From the NCBI RefSeq assembly GCF_000143535.2, contig NC_037313.1, positions 1,061,501-1,125,500 on the forward strand: 64,000 nucleotides of DNA. The letters run 5' to 3'. The translations under genes and the position numbers were made by a program. This DNA comes from Botrytis cinerea B05.10 (taxonomy: Eukaryota > Ascomycota > Leotiomycetes > Helotiales > Sclerotiniaceae). The first letter of the stretch is position 1; each line of letters opens with the position of its first letter. This document shows, piece after piece, positions 10,795 through 22,906 of the stretch. The notes beneath the pieces were generated by a model that saw only the letters and a program-made list of their open reading frames with translations, was not told the origin of the DNA and made no database searches.

Positions 10795-13700
10795 CTATCT
10801 GCCACTACCAAACGTCAACCTCCTTCCCCTGGTCTCACTTGAACTATTCAATGCTTCTAATGACCCAACTCCTCCCCCTAAGCTAATGCTCCTTTCATGT
10901 CCTCTCTCATAATCTCTTTCTCTATTCCCTCTAACCCTCCTCGGCACACCCCCCGTCAAATGACCCCCACCCTTTCTCAAAGCCTTCCTTTCTCTCTCCA
11001 AGTCCTCAAGTCTCTTGACCTCAACTCCAACACTCCTCACCGTATTTCTAGACCCCTGACTTCCAATACTCCATCCAGATCTCGCGCTTCTCATACTATC
11101 TCTTCCTACACTCGTGTCTCTTCTTCTCAAGAAACTTCCCATTTCCTTCTCCCAATCTTTGCCATTCCACGTTCTGAACTTCTCAATTTGCTTGATAACC
11201 CCCTCGCCAATCTCTTTCACTTGTACTCCAATCCCCGCGCCGTTTCTAGATGGGTCCTCAATTTCTTCTTCAATGATTCCATGACTAGATAGTACGGAGC
11301 ATTCTTTAACATGCACAGGACTTGGTTCCTTGGGCATCACTAAACAATCCTGATAGAATTCAGGATCACGAAAACTAATGACCGAGTCTTCGAATCGTGT
11401 GTGATCAATCGTATCATCATCACTTAGCACTTCTTTCATAACGATTTGATCAATTCTGCCCAATTCATCACCAGAACCAAAATCCGATGAGCCATCCATA
11501 TCATCATCGATAGAATATGGGTCTTTCGCTTTGCCCTTTTTCTTCAGAACAGGCGGCATATCTTCATCGTCGTCATCATTATCAATAGCGTACGGATCTT
11601 TCACTTTTTCCTTCTTCTTTGGGGCGGGTGGCAAATCCTCGTCTTCATCATCATCATCAATTGCATAGGGGTCCTTGACCTTCTTTCCTTTCTTCTTGGG
11701 CATTTCGTCTTCATCACCCTTTTCTCCACCACCACCACCACCACCAGCACCCAATCCATCGTCTTCATCCAATGCATAAGGGTCTTTAACCTTCTTTGCT
11801 TTTGGTCCCTTCTTCTTAACTGGCATTTTTGGTTCAGCCGGCTCCTCAGGCCCTGTACTAAAAATATCCAACAAATCGCTCACACCTCCCTTACTCTGCG
11901 TCAAATCTGCCGCCTCATAATGCGGTTTAATTTTAGCTTTCTGAATCGCTTCTACTCTCTTTCTTTCCTCCTCAAGATCATCCGCTTCATTATCTACCAC
12001 TTCACTTGGCGGAGGGGGTGCTCTCATTGGTAACAATTCCAATTCTGGAAATGGTACTTTTCCATCCATAGTCATCGAACCTCTTCTCCCCAAACTCCCC
12101 GAGTGAAATGCATGACTCTTCTGATCCTCCTGAATCCTATAATCCATCCAAGCTATTTTGATTTTCCGACTCCACCGTTTGATCCACGGCTCTGCAGCTT
12201 CAATTGCATCCAATTCCTCATCGGATAGAACTTGAGAATCACTAAGATCACTACTATTCTCAGTATACATACCTGGCCTTCTCCTCCTTCTCGTACCGCA
12301 AGAATGATCCGATATTCCCAAAGCCTCATTTCCCGCTCTTAAAATGGCAAAATCTTTGGTTTCAACAGATGCCTCTACACCCGCACTTTCATGGCCCCTA
12401 GCATTTCTTTCATGACTGGGAAATCTGCACCAAGCTTCTGGGAATTGCTCAATATGATGGATCTTCGGTTTACCTCTCGAGCCAAACTTTCGGCTTTCAT
12501 ATTTAGATTTTGATGCAACTCCAGCTAGTTCTGCCTCCCAATCTCCAAAAATGTCATCTCCGTCTTGATTGTCCTTGCGTGCTTTGGATCTATCTGATAC
12601 AGCACCTTTTACTGCTTTCATCCAAACAGCAGCGGAGTCATCCTGACTAGTATCCATTCTTCTCCTATTGTCATCCCTAGTCGTGGAGCGATTCCTAGCT
12701 CGTGGGCCTCTCCACTGTGGTGCCCCACCTTGAGGATCATTGCCAGGCTTTTGAACCCTTGATTTTGGTGGAGCAATTGGAACAATTGCAGGTGCTGCTT
12801 TGGGCCCTTTCTTTTCCTTTGGAGCAGAATCTGAATCGTGATGACCCACATTGATATGAGGAATATGTGGAATGTGAGGGGTTGGAATATCAAAATGGGG
12901 AGTATGAAGAAGCGATGAGGCATCGGGAAAATGAGGTGTGGGCAAGTCAATATGCATAGAAGTACCGATACGAGCAAGAGTATCAGGAAAATGAAGTTCC
13001 GGAGTCGGAGCATGTATGGATGTGCTAATGCGAGCCAGAACACCAGGCTCATGAGCGTCTACCGTGTTGATACTCGGAGACTCGGGAACTGGCAATCTAA
13101 TGGATGGTATATTAGGAGGTATAGATATTTTCCGTTGAGCCTCCTTTGCGGTCATCTCAGCGCCCAAGCCTAGCCTGGCATCCAAAGCAGATGGTCGTCG
13201 TGCAGTACCAGAATCGGCTCTACTTCTTCGATGATCATCTGCCGGACCATCGTATCCACCCAGACTAGCTAGGCGTTTGATTCTGCGAAATGCAGAAAAC
13301 TTGCCTTTTACTGGAGTATCGATTGAATCATCAACAATGGGGGTTCGATGTCTTTCCGAAGTTTTTTTCGCCGAAGTTGAATAACGTGCAGAGCTTCTTC
13401 TACCTAGAGTTGTGGGAGTAGAGGTGAATCTATACCCGAATCCCGATCTATGCGGTGGAGGAGCAAGTAGCAGATCCTCTTCCACAAGATCACGGCTTCT
13501 TTTCAGTGAGCAAGCCCTGACAAGCTTCTGAAATGGAGATTTGGTTTGAGGGGTGAGTGAAATATCAAACTCTTCGCGAAACTTGCTTGATATTGGTGTA
13601 CTTGGAGGTCGACGCAAATCGGATGAAGCAAACCGTGCTTGAATATGACTCAATTCCAGTTCTCGCTCTCGAAAACTGGTAGTTTCAGAAGCAAAAAGTG

Positions 13701-15615
13701 AGCTCTCATCAATTTGTTTAGCGGAGTATCTGCTTAAAGGGGCATGAAGGCTTGTTAACGATACGTTGATTGTGGTAGGTGTATCGCACCCCATTGCTGC
13801 TGGCATTAATGGCGAGCGAAGAGGACTAATCATCTCATCAATTACTTGCTATCATGTCAGTGAAATGTAAACATCAATGTCAAAAGGCTCATACCTTGTG
13901 GCTCCACCATTGTAGGGATGCTTCTATTCATTGACATGAAAGAAGAAAGCTCAAACCTTGAACATTCTGGCGAAGGCTGAATACTATTCGGCACGGTAGG
14001 GTAAAATGAAGATGTTCCATCATTTGGTGTTTTCCCCCAATTTGGTGGCACTAGCTCGCTCAAAGCAATTGATGGACATGAAGGAATTGATATTGTTTCC
14101 GATGGGTTTCTCATATACCTAGCACGACTATTTGTCGCAGTACTAATTCCAGAAGCTTCACGGTGATGCTTCTCCCAGCTGACCAGTTGTGGTGACGAGC
14201 AAGAGCTCTGCAGAAGACGTTTAGAAATATCCATATCCTGCAAATGCATATTTGAAAAGCTTCCGCTGCCATCAACCCCACCAAATCCAGTATCTGAACG
14301 TGGTGGACGCATAAATGATGGCTCTTTCTGTGCAGTGCTAACTTCCGAAGTAGTGATACCTTGCGAAGGTAATTGGAGCCCCTGAGTTTTTAGCCAGCGT
14401 GGCAGTGTTTGAGTTCCCACGTTTGCAACATCCGTCGCTGACTGTATTGGAGCATCAAATTGTTGACTTAACCTTCGAAGATGCGCTCCACGATTGTTTT
14501 TATGAGAAGTATATGATAATCGCCAACTTGAGGCTGTACTTGGGTTAAGGGTAGTCAAATTTGGTAATATTTGAGCCTCTATTAGAGGTGTTGAAGGTAT
14601 AGAACAAACCTCACTGTCTGTTTTTCTCAGGTGGTGTTTTTCAGGCTGGAAAAAGTCAATTTCACTTGGTGTAGGAAAAGGACCAGGTGAACTGTATCTT
14701 CGGGGTGGAGTGTTGACCGGTTTGAGAAGATTGGGGTTAGGATCACCAGGACCCAAATATGTTCGGGACTTTCCTCTATCTGCTGGTTTCAAAAGTGATA
14801 CCTTGCTGATGTTATCAAGCTTGATAGCTGATGGCGATACTTTACTCGCGTTATCATTATTGCTGGTAGAGAGAGACTTCTTGCTGCCATTGCTAACCGC
14901 TTCTGATCCAAAGGAAGAGCTCTGCCTAGAATAACTAATTAGAATCATGACTTTTTGTCAACATTCCAAAATATACTCACTTTCTGAAAATTGGAAAGTT
15001 GCCACTGTCCTCCGGTAAAACAGACTGCCTCTTCTGACCCTTGTCGGTCCTCGTAGCAGGACAATCCACTGTACTCATAGATTGAGCATCCTCATCATAT
15101 CCATCATCATAACTCAATTCCTCTTCAATTCTCTTCTGCCTTATCCTCCTCAGTTCTTTTCTTCGCTCGACTTCTTCCTGGCTGGGTCCTATACTTCTTC
15201 TCTTATCGGCCTTTGCAATGCCAGATTCGCGGGAAAATGTTTTCATTAAACGGTTTTTGACGGATTTGAGTGTGTTGGAGCTGAGCATTTGCTTAACTTC
15301 CTGCCGCCTTTCGTCCTCGTCATCATCATCACTATCTCCTTCATCGACTACCACAATTCCGTTCTCTTTATCACTATCAGGGAAACATTCTCCTTCAAAA
15401 AGGGCTCTCATTTCTATTGCATCTTCCATTTTTGTAGCCGAGCCCCCCCATCTAGTGACTTCTGTTTGTAGTTCCCCAGTCCTTAAGTTCGAAGCTTTTC
15501 TTGGAGATTTACTCAGAGTGTTAACTGGGGTAAGTGATGGTGATCGTACAGGACGAGGTGAGGCTGCATCGGGGGAAGGAGGTTGACGACTGGTGCAACA
15601 AGTGGAAGAACCCAT
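10795..15615 (-). CDS. Large low-complexity fungal protein with KDPYAID repeats, function unknown
   Basis: Exons 14981–15615, 13895–14925 and 10795–13844 (introns 55 and 50 bases) give 1571 residues with perfect frame continuity. No catalytic domain is recognisable. The chain is rich in Ser, Pro, Arg and acidic residues with basic SPRK-like motifs, consistent with an intrinsically disordered scaffold or nuclear/cortical protein. Distinct segments are: an acidic run DSDDDDEDE near residue 100; a basic charged helix EEVERRKELRRIRQKR near 150; a His/Pro-rich block (TPHIPHIPHINVGHH); an Ala/Pro/Lys segment; then four spaced copies of K-rich–KDPYAID–acidic repeats (DNA about 11500–11800) separated by a poly-Gly run. 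The start at 15615 gives MGSSTCC; an in-frame ATG two codons upstream is possible. Intron 2 uses an AAG acceptor, the weakest part of the model. Confidence 0.75.
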
Positions 15616-16277
15616 CTTCACCCAGGCTACATGGGCAAGATGGGATTATAACTGATTTAATGAAACCAAAATTTGATAGTATCCCAGAATTTTATTTTGG
15701 CTTGTTTATTGCAGAATGAAACATGTGGAAATGTTCAAATCGTGATTTTATTTAACATGTGCCTGTCATATTGGAAAGTACAATGGAGGCACGTAACAGA
15801 AGGATCGACTAATCAAGGAACCCCTTCCATTTTTGGGAATTCACATTACGATTGCGACTATGCTTTATACGACGGAGACATAGAAATCGCACTCGCAACT
15901 ACTCACAAAGCTCGACTGCCTGTAGATGGCAATAAAATAACGCGAGAAACCTACAATTCTTGTACCACTACCACAGGTCAGATTTCTCCAAATAATAGTT
16001 GTTATTTTCTTAACATCGTCCCCATTGTTAGATAGTAGTCTCATTGAAACTCATCCTCAGCCTCAACAAATGATCCCACCAGGTCGATACAGGAATCAAG
16101 AAGATAAAGTTCTTGACGATGAATTGCGTATATCATTCATATTGATCTCGAATATGGTAGTAAACCATTACGGTAGTAGTCACAAGCTACAGCAATATAA
16201 CGGCAGACATATACTTCTCAACCAAAGGCCAAAATCTAATATATATACAAACTTTTATCAAAAACTTCAAGAATACT
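15616..16277. other. Intergenic: promoter of the large gene, 3' flank of the exonuclease gene
   Basis: No supported gene; open frames on the plus strand here lack domains. Confidence 0.45.
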
Positions 16278-17045
16278 CTACCACGTGTCTGGCGCTTTTG
16301 CCATATGCTGCCCCTTCCCATTGAATCCTGGGCTCTGAGATAACAGGAGCCTAGCCTTTGTTTCTCGCTCAATCTTAGCAGCCCATCTCTTGTCCATTAA
16401 ACTAAGTTTTGCATTGTAAATGTCCCATAACTGAGGCATGAGTTGGACATCTTGAACACAATAATCCACGATTGCTGGATCAAGCGGCCTGTCATTGAAG
16501 ACCTCATATCTCCCCCCTTTTTCTGGCGCAAATAGTTGTACACCACGCTTCTTTATTGAGCTCCGAACTTCGAGCTCTTCAGGAGTTTGCACAAGATCCT
16601 GATCCATGCATCTTCCAAGCCCGCTAAGAAATTTCTGACTGTGAGATCGAGTTGCAAGTTCCATGAGTTGAAGGTCAATGACCCCTTGTAGTTTAATGCC
16701 AAAGTGGCTGTACAGAGCATCAGAGTCATTTCTGACGTCGAAAATAACTTTTGGTATGAATATAGACTCCAGTATTGCTTTCAAGGTGAGGCCAGATGAG
16801 TTTGGAGTGGAAAATGCTTGTCCGCGAAGATTGTGAACATCCACGAGAAAGGTCCTTTTAGTCGGGAGGATATAGACTTGGAGGATCGCAATTGAGCCTT
16901 TGCGACCAATGTCGACACCCTCTAGGTCGATATAGACAGAGGGTGGACTAGTGGGCACATCACTACGGCCCAGCGAATCGATGAGTTCGACTATACCCTC
17001 GGGAGTGTCGGTAAGACTGATTGTGGGGATGGTATAAGCATCCAT
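16278..17045 (-). CDS. DEDDy 3'-5' exonuclease-domain protein
   Basis: Single coding exon of 255 residues from the ATG giving MDAYTIP. The RNase D/WRN-like fold is supported by its three motifs: YIDLEGVD (ExoI, D and E) near residue 40, FDVRNDSDAL (ExoII, D) near 105, and YCVQDVQLMPQL (ExoIII, Y and D) near 205, so it is a DEDDy enzyme with all metal ligands present. The closest class in fungi is the small EXD1/“3'-5' exonuclease domain” group, not full RRP6, since no HRDC domain follows. The substrate is unknown. The frame continues upstream to 17156 through a sequence ending TTACAG with a CTGAC branch-like site, so an extra 5' exon or a leader intron is possible. Confidence 0.8.
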   Translation of the reverse strand: MDAYTIPTISLTDTPEGIVELIDSLGRSDVPTSPPSVYIDLEGVDIGRKGSIAILQVYILPTKRTFLVDVHNLRGQAFSTPNSSGLTLKAILESIFIPKVIFDVRNDSDALYSHFGIKLQGVIDLQLMELATRSHSQKFLSGLGRCMDQDLVQTPEELEVRSSIKKRGVQLFAPEKGGRYEVFNDRPLDPAIVDYCVQDVQLMPQLWDIYNAKLSLMDKRWAAKIERETKARLLLSQSPGFNGKGQHMAKAPDTW

Positions 17046-18701
17046 TTCTTTGACTCCAGTGGTAGGAAGTATAATACGATCTATGATTGTGTAGAGTATG
17101 TTTGGTGCTTTAAAAAGAGTCTTTCCGGTGAATCTAGACCTGTAATTTGTCAGCATTCACGGTCAATCAACAACATGAATTTTCATGAAGTGGCAATTTA
17201 CTTAGTGTTAGTGCCAAGGAAAGTCGATTAACTAACCGTAAATGGAAAAAAGCCCCAGAAATAAATTTTGAGCTGCTTTTAAGTTGTCGTTGTGGGGAAT
17301 TGAGAAGAGTGGTGGACACATTCGATTTGATGTATCTAATGGACAGACAAACATATCATGACGTTGATTGAATCATACTAGACTCATATTTCAAGAGGGA
17401 AACTTCCACATGTTTGTCTAGCAGAGGCATATTGCAATCATGGCAGATTTTATCTAGCCAATTCTGCCCAAGGTACTACCACCAGGATTTATTACTCCAG
17501 TTCCTGTCCTCTCAAATTACGAGAGAATCCAAAGAGTATTCGATTCAATGAATTCTTATCTCATCTAAATAAATTTATGTGAAATATCATAAAGACGTCG
17601 TATGGCCATCGGATGGTAGGCTCTGTGAATTGTTTGATCGTAGCCAAGTCTTCAATTCCGTGCCTCTTCCTGCTTTCCTTGAAACTTTTTCGAAGCAAGA
17701 CCAATAGATGGATTATTGGAGCTGATATTTCCTTCAGGGGCTAGTGAAGAAAGTATTCTACGATGAAGTGCCACTTTGCAACGCCTCGTCCTAGACCATT
17801 TGTGCTTCATACAATATTGGACATGTCTACTTGCAAATCTTATAAATTTGCGGAATGCCTCTAGACTTGACCGGCAATAAGATAAAGACAAGGTCCGTCT
17901 CATGATAGCTATTACTTCAAAATCAAGCAAGGCTGTAAGCTTATATCTGAATAGCTCAACTAAAGCTCAGCCAGCAGTATTTGACCGCAGCTCCGACACC
18001 AAATATTCGGTAAAAGAAACGACTCTATACGATACTGAATCTAGCATTCTACATCAAAAGCCTAGCTCTCATCAAGTAGCATACGTATATTCAAGTAGCA
18101 ACAATGAGAATAGAAAATCGCCAAAATAGGAGCTTTATCCCATACCTCAAATTATTGAAATTTCTCGTGCCCCCGAGCTTAATCTTTGAACGAGATACAT
18201 CTTGATGATGTTTAATTGAGTTAAGTAACGCAAATTTACGCACAGATATTAGCTGGTCGGTTCTAGCAAAAAACCCCCTCAGTGGCCTTGCTGAATATTG
18301 GTGCATTCCAGAGATATAGCCCACGGAAGGCCATCTCTGATACAACCTGCCGGATCGAAATTTCAGAGTGTGATTTCCCCTCCAAAGTACTTTTCGCATG
18401 ACAGTTGATGATTTACGAGACCGAGCAATAAGAATGATCTAAAACGCAATTGTATACAGTCCATAAGTGAAGAAAAACTGCGTGATATATTTTTCGGAAA
18501 TTTTGGTCAAACACCCCAGATTTATAATGATAATGGATGAGAAGGGTTCACTGACAACCTATTATTGGAAACACGCTAAAGCCCGCATGCAGCATTGCGG
18601 CCGCATTTACCGGCGCATTGAGCTACGAAAGCATTCTGGCCAAACCATTGAATCCTCCCAATCCAATATCTCACTCACAACATGCTACCACGATAGCAAA
18701 A
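17046..18701. other. Intergenic with ambiguous small open frames
   Basis: Contains minus-strand open frames at 17652–17930 and 18091–18399 and a plus-strand one at 17902–18129. None has a recognisable domain, and I could not join them by convincing splice sites. A small lineage-specific gene cannot be excluded. The right part is the promoter and leader of the transporter gene. Confidence 0.35.
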
Positions 18702-20434
18702 ATGGCAAAAGCCAAATCGCACAGCAATCGCAGAAACCAAGATTCATCGAATCGTAATCCGGAAGAAGATGTTGGACTTCTCGCTGAAGAAGCAGGAAGT
18801 GAAGATGAGGATATCATAGTCCATTCTGGACAGGCGCAGGAACAAGGACATGATGAAACACATACACCTCGAACACCCAATCGTGTACGATTCGATTTAC
18901 CACCGTCGCCGAATGGCGAATTGAGTGCGAATGATGGAGCGCCGCCTCTCTACGATGAAATACATGCACATCCCTCATCTCGAACCCAATCTTTTACACC
19001 CCTCCTAACGGGCATTGAAGCACCCTCCATCACTGTTGCCTCTAGTCCTTGGGACGACGACGAAGATGTACACACATGGGCTGAACGCGAGCGATCTCGT
19101 CCGAAATCGAATCTGCGGAATGCTTTTATGAATATGGCGAATAGTATTATCGGAGCCGGTATCATCGGACAACCTTACGCATTTCGTCAAGCTGGACTCT
19201 TAGCTGGAGTTATTCTTCTAATCGCGCTTACAATCACGGTGGACTGGACTATTAGACTTATTGTTATTAATTCGAAATTGAGTGGACGAGATAGTTTTCA
19301 GGGAACTGTGGAGTTTTGTTTCGGAAGGACGGGACTGATAGCTATCAGTGTTGCGCAATGGGCTTTTGCATTTGGGGGCATGATAGCTTTTTGTATCATT
19401 GTGGGAGATTCAATACCGCATGTTTTGACGGCGGTATTCCCAGGATTAAAAGATGTGCCAGTGCTGGGGCTACTGGCGAACAGGAGGGTCGTTATTGTGG
19501 TTTTTGTGTTGGGAATAAGTTATCCTTTGAGTTTATACCGGGACATTGCCAAGGTATATTTTCGTAACTTTATGGAAAAGCCATGCTAATCCCCGACAGT
19601 TGGCGAAAGCAAGCACTTTGGCACTGATTAGTATGATGATCATTCTATTCACAGTTGTAACACAAGGATTTATGGTACCCAAAGAAGACAGAGGGGAATT
19701 CACCACATCCCTCCTCACCATAAACGATGGCATCTTCCAAGCCATTGGCGTAATATCCTTCGGTTAGCCTCCACCCCCTTAATTCTATCTCTCACCAATT
19801 CAATTCAACTCAACTAACACACACCCTAGCCTTCGTCTGCCACCACAACTCCCTCCTAATCTACGGCTCCCTCCAAACCCCCACCATCGACCGATTCTCC
19901 ACCGTAACCCACTACAGCACCTCCATCTCCATGGTAGCCTGTCTCTTAATGGCCCTCTCGGGCTTCCTAACCTTCGGTTCCAAAACCCTCGGCAACGTCC
20001 TCAACAACTTCCCCGCCACAAACCCCCTCGTCAACCTCGCCCGTCTCTGCTTCGGTCTCAACATGCTCACCACCCTCCCGCTCGAAGCATTCGTCTGTCG
20101 CGAAGTCATGTTCAACTACTGGTTCCCCGGCGACCCATTCAACATGCATCTGCATCTCATCTTCACCTCCGCCCTCGTCGTCAGCGCCATGATCCTAAGT
20201 CTCGTAACCTGTGATCTCGGCGCAGTATTCGAGTTAATCGGCGCAACCAGCGCCTGTGCCTTGGCATATATCTTACCACCATTATGTTACATAAAATTAA
20301 CGAGAAGAACGTGGAGAACGTGGATGGCAGGCGCGTGTGTAGCGTTTGGGGGTGCGGTGATGCTTATTAGTCTTTTTCAGGCGTCGCGAAAAATGATTAT
20401 GAATGAAGGCGGAGTTACAAAATGTGATTGGTGA
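18702..20434 (+). CDS. Vacuolar-type amino-acid transporter (AAAP/SLC38-like, AVT family)
   Basis: Exons 18702–19553, 19600–19762 and 19830–20434 encode 539 residues. A hydrophilic N-terminus of about 145 residues (acidic, Ser/Pro-rich, cytosolic) precedes about eleven predicted helices. The first helix NSIIGAGIIGQPYAFRQAG is the hallmark of the amino acid/auxin permease fold, where the unwound GAGI segment binds substrate. DWTIRLI, GGMIAFCIIVGD and the final CYIKLTR follow family order. Fungal members resemble yeast Avt5–Avt7, which move neutral amino acids across the vacuolar membrane; direction here is not determinable. The ATG at 18702 is the first in frame. Exon 3 is strikingly C-rich compared with exon 1 (long runs of CTC/CCC codons), a codon-use shift within one gene. 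Both introns are short (46 and 67 bases). Confidence 0.88.
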
Positions 20435-20960
20435 GATAGATGGGTTGTTATTTAGATGGTAGATAGAATATAGTGTATAACATGTTTAATGAGATACTGA
20501 TGAACTTTGCTATACTGTTCTCTGGATTATGAATTGGACTCCTCTTGCTATCTCATCGTACTCTCATCGAAAAGGCTTAAATGACTGGCACATAAAAGTC
20601 ATCACTAGACATCGCACTACTATTCAACCTCCCCGTCGTATTTCACAATCCCATTATGCTCAAGGTTCACCCACGATCAATCACAAAAACTACATCATGT
20701 AAATCATATACTTCATATGTCATTCATTTATATTAAGCCTAGCTTACTAAGTATCAGATCATCCGAGCCATATTCTTCTCAATACAAGCCAGCCAGATCA
20801 AAGTAATACAGCAAGCAAGTAAGCGACATGTCTAAAAGCATACCCTCTGAAACATACGACGATTCTTTTATGTGACCACAACGCCGGGGAATATCATCAA
20901 AAGCAAGCGAGCGAGCAAGCGGGCAATTTACAAGAAAAGAGGAAAACAGAATTCAAGAGC
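20435..20960. other. Convergent 3' flanks
   Basis: Spacer between convergently transcribed transporter and NOP15 genes; nothing supported. Confidence 0.5.
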
Positions 20961-22300
20961 TTAAGCCTTGGACTTCTTGGCTTTCTTAGCCTTGGTGACC
21001 TTCTTTGCTGGGACTTCAATCTCGGCTTCAACCTCGACTTCAGCTGGGGTTTCGACAACCTTGACTGCTGCCTTCTTAGATCTTGTCTTTCTTCCAACTG
21101 GGGCTTCGGGCTCGGCTTCGGGCTCAACGGGAGCTTCGACTGCCTTTGCTTTTGCGGCCTTCTTTCCCTTCTTTGGCTTCTCGACTGGAGCATCTTCGGT
21201 TGTAATGGTGGTTTCCTCCGTGGTGATTGTAGCAGCAGGAGTCTCCTCGACGACCTTGGTCTTCTTGACCTTCTTAGCCTTGACTGGCTCCTCAACTGCA
21301 GGAGCAGCTTCAATGGCCATGACGACATCTCCGTCTCCGGCAATTTCATCCTCAACGTTCTCAATTTCCTTGACTGGCTTCTTGGAAACACCCTTTGCGG
21401 ATTTTATCTTTGGTGCCTCATATTCGTAACCGATTTGCTTCAATTTCTCTGCGGCGATCTCGCGCTTCTTCTCGGCCTTTTCTATTCTCTTCTCCCATTG
21501 CTCTTCTCCGGCACCTTGCTCTAATCTGCGACCCTCAATCTTGTTCCAAGGAACCTTTTTGAAGCGACGGTTGGCACCCTTGAACAAATCTTCAGGAAGT
21601 TGCTCATCAGGTACCAATTTAACCTTCAAGATATGGTTGAACAACAAATATTTGTCCATAGTCTTGGATACAATTTCTGCGACACCTCTGCTGGCGAATT
21701 GAATCCATGCGTAATGCTTGCTTGCACCAGTTCTTCTATTTCTTGACAGACGAATCTTGAGAATGTCTCCGAATTGAGAAAAGTAAGCTTTCATTTCCGC
21801 CTCGTAGAAACCGTGAGGAATGCAACCAATATAGACAACACCAGGAAGATCATTAGCAGCTTCTTCAGCAGCCTTCTTGATAGCTTTCTTCTGCTTCTTG
21901 CTGAGTTTTTCGAGGGCGTTTGGAACTTCTTGACCAGGTTCGAGTCCACCCTCCTTGGCATTCTCTTCCTCATCGTTATCCGATTCGAATCCCTTCAGAA
22001 GAGCTTCAGTTTGGTCATCCTCCTCTTCTTCTTCCTCTTCTTCGGATTCCTCGACTGGTTCCTCAACAACCTCTTTCTCTACAACCTTCTCAACAACCTT
22101 TGCCGCCTTCTTAGGTTTGGCAGCTTCCTTGGGCTTGACGGATTCAGTAGATTTTGGCGACTTCTTAGCCTTCTTTACTTTTGCGACCTCGTCCGCGGGA
22201 ACTGCAGCAGCAGTGGAAGCTATGATTGAGTTAGAATGATCAATTAAAGCATTATAGAATAATACATACCTTTACGCTTGCGTGCTGTAATTTCAGCCAT
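20961..22300 (-). CDS. NOP15: Nop15-like nucleolar RRM protein (60S ribosome biogenesis)
   Basis: Exons 22270–22300 and 20961–22219 encode 429 residues. The tiny first exon gives MAEITARKRK. A Lys/Ala- and Glu-rich N-terminus (nearly pure Glu around residues 60–70) leads to KKQKKAIKKAAEE and then a single RRM: GVVYIGCIPHGF (RNP2) and HYAWIQFAS (RNP1), with YFSQFGDILKIRLSRNRRTG between them. This arrangement and the following LVPDEQLPEDLFKGANRR match yeast Nop15 and human NIFK/MKI67IP, which bind pre-60S ITS2 rRNA. A long Ala/Glu/Lys C-tail ends in KKAKKSKA, longer than in yeast Nop15 (220 residues), and is probably disordered. The first in-frame ATG in exon 2 lies inside the RRM, so exon 1 is required. 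Confidence 0.88.
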
Positions 22301-22906
22301 TGTATTTAAATTCGTAATACTTGTTTTGTTTGAAAAGGTTGTGTTGTGGTTATGATAGATAAATGTTTTTGCAGATAGGATTTTAGTATTTTAGAGTGCA
22401 GTGTGATTGTCCAACAAATTTTTTGGATTTTGCCAAATTATCTCCACGAGAATTCTCTTGCGACCATGGCTCTATACCTAATTAGGTTAGATGGTTGTAA
22501 GGCGGTGAAAGCGCAACTCAGGATTCCTATCGGAATCATTCCTGCGACATTTCACATTGAATTCACGAGTCTCCATTCCATTCTTGCAAATTTAGTATCA
22601 TTTATATCTACCCCATGCATTCATGGAACATTATTCTGAAATATTTTGTTTGCTCAACCAAGTAGTGGAAAAGTACAATGGTGTCATGCTCAAATTCTTC
22701 ATGATATACTCATTTTAGAAGTACATCTATCTCACCATTTTGTGAAGACTAGACTATTTGCAATAAAGCTTGCTTTCTTCATTTAAATCTTTATAGAAAG
22801 AGATTCATCAATCATTCTTTCTACCTTCCTCCAGATTCTACAAGCCTTTTGATTTGATCCACAAACGCCCGCAAATGCACCTTTCCTACAAGCCAAATAA
22901 ACTAAA
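22301..22906. other. Intergenic: NOP15 promoter and TIF34 3' flank
   Basis: No gene seen. The first ~130 bases upstream of the NOP15 ATG are T-rich. Confidence 0.5.

Noticed and set aside
20968..22239. Plus-strand frames of 153, 151 and 94 codons
   Set aside because: Mirror images of the Lys/Glu/Ala-rich NOP15 coding sequence.
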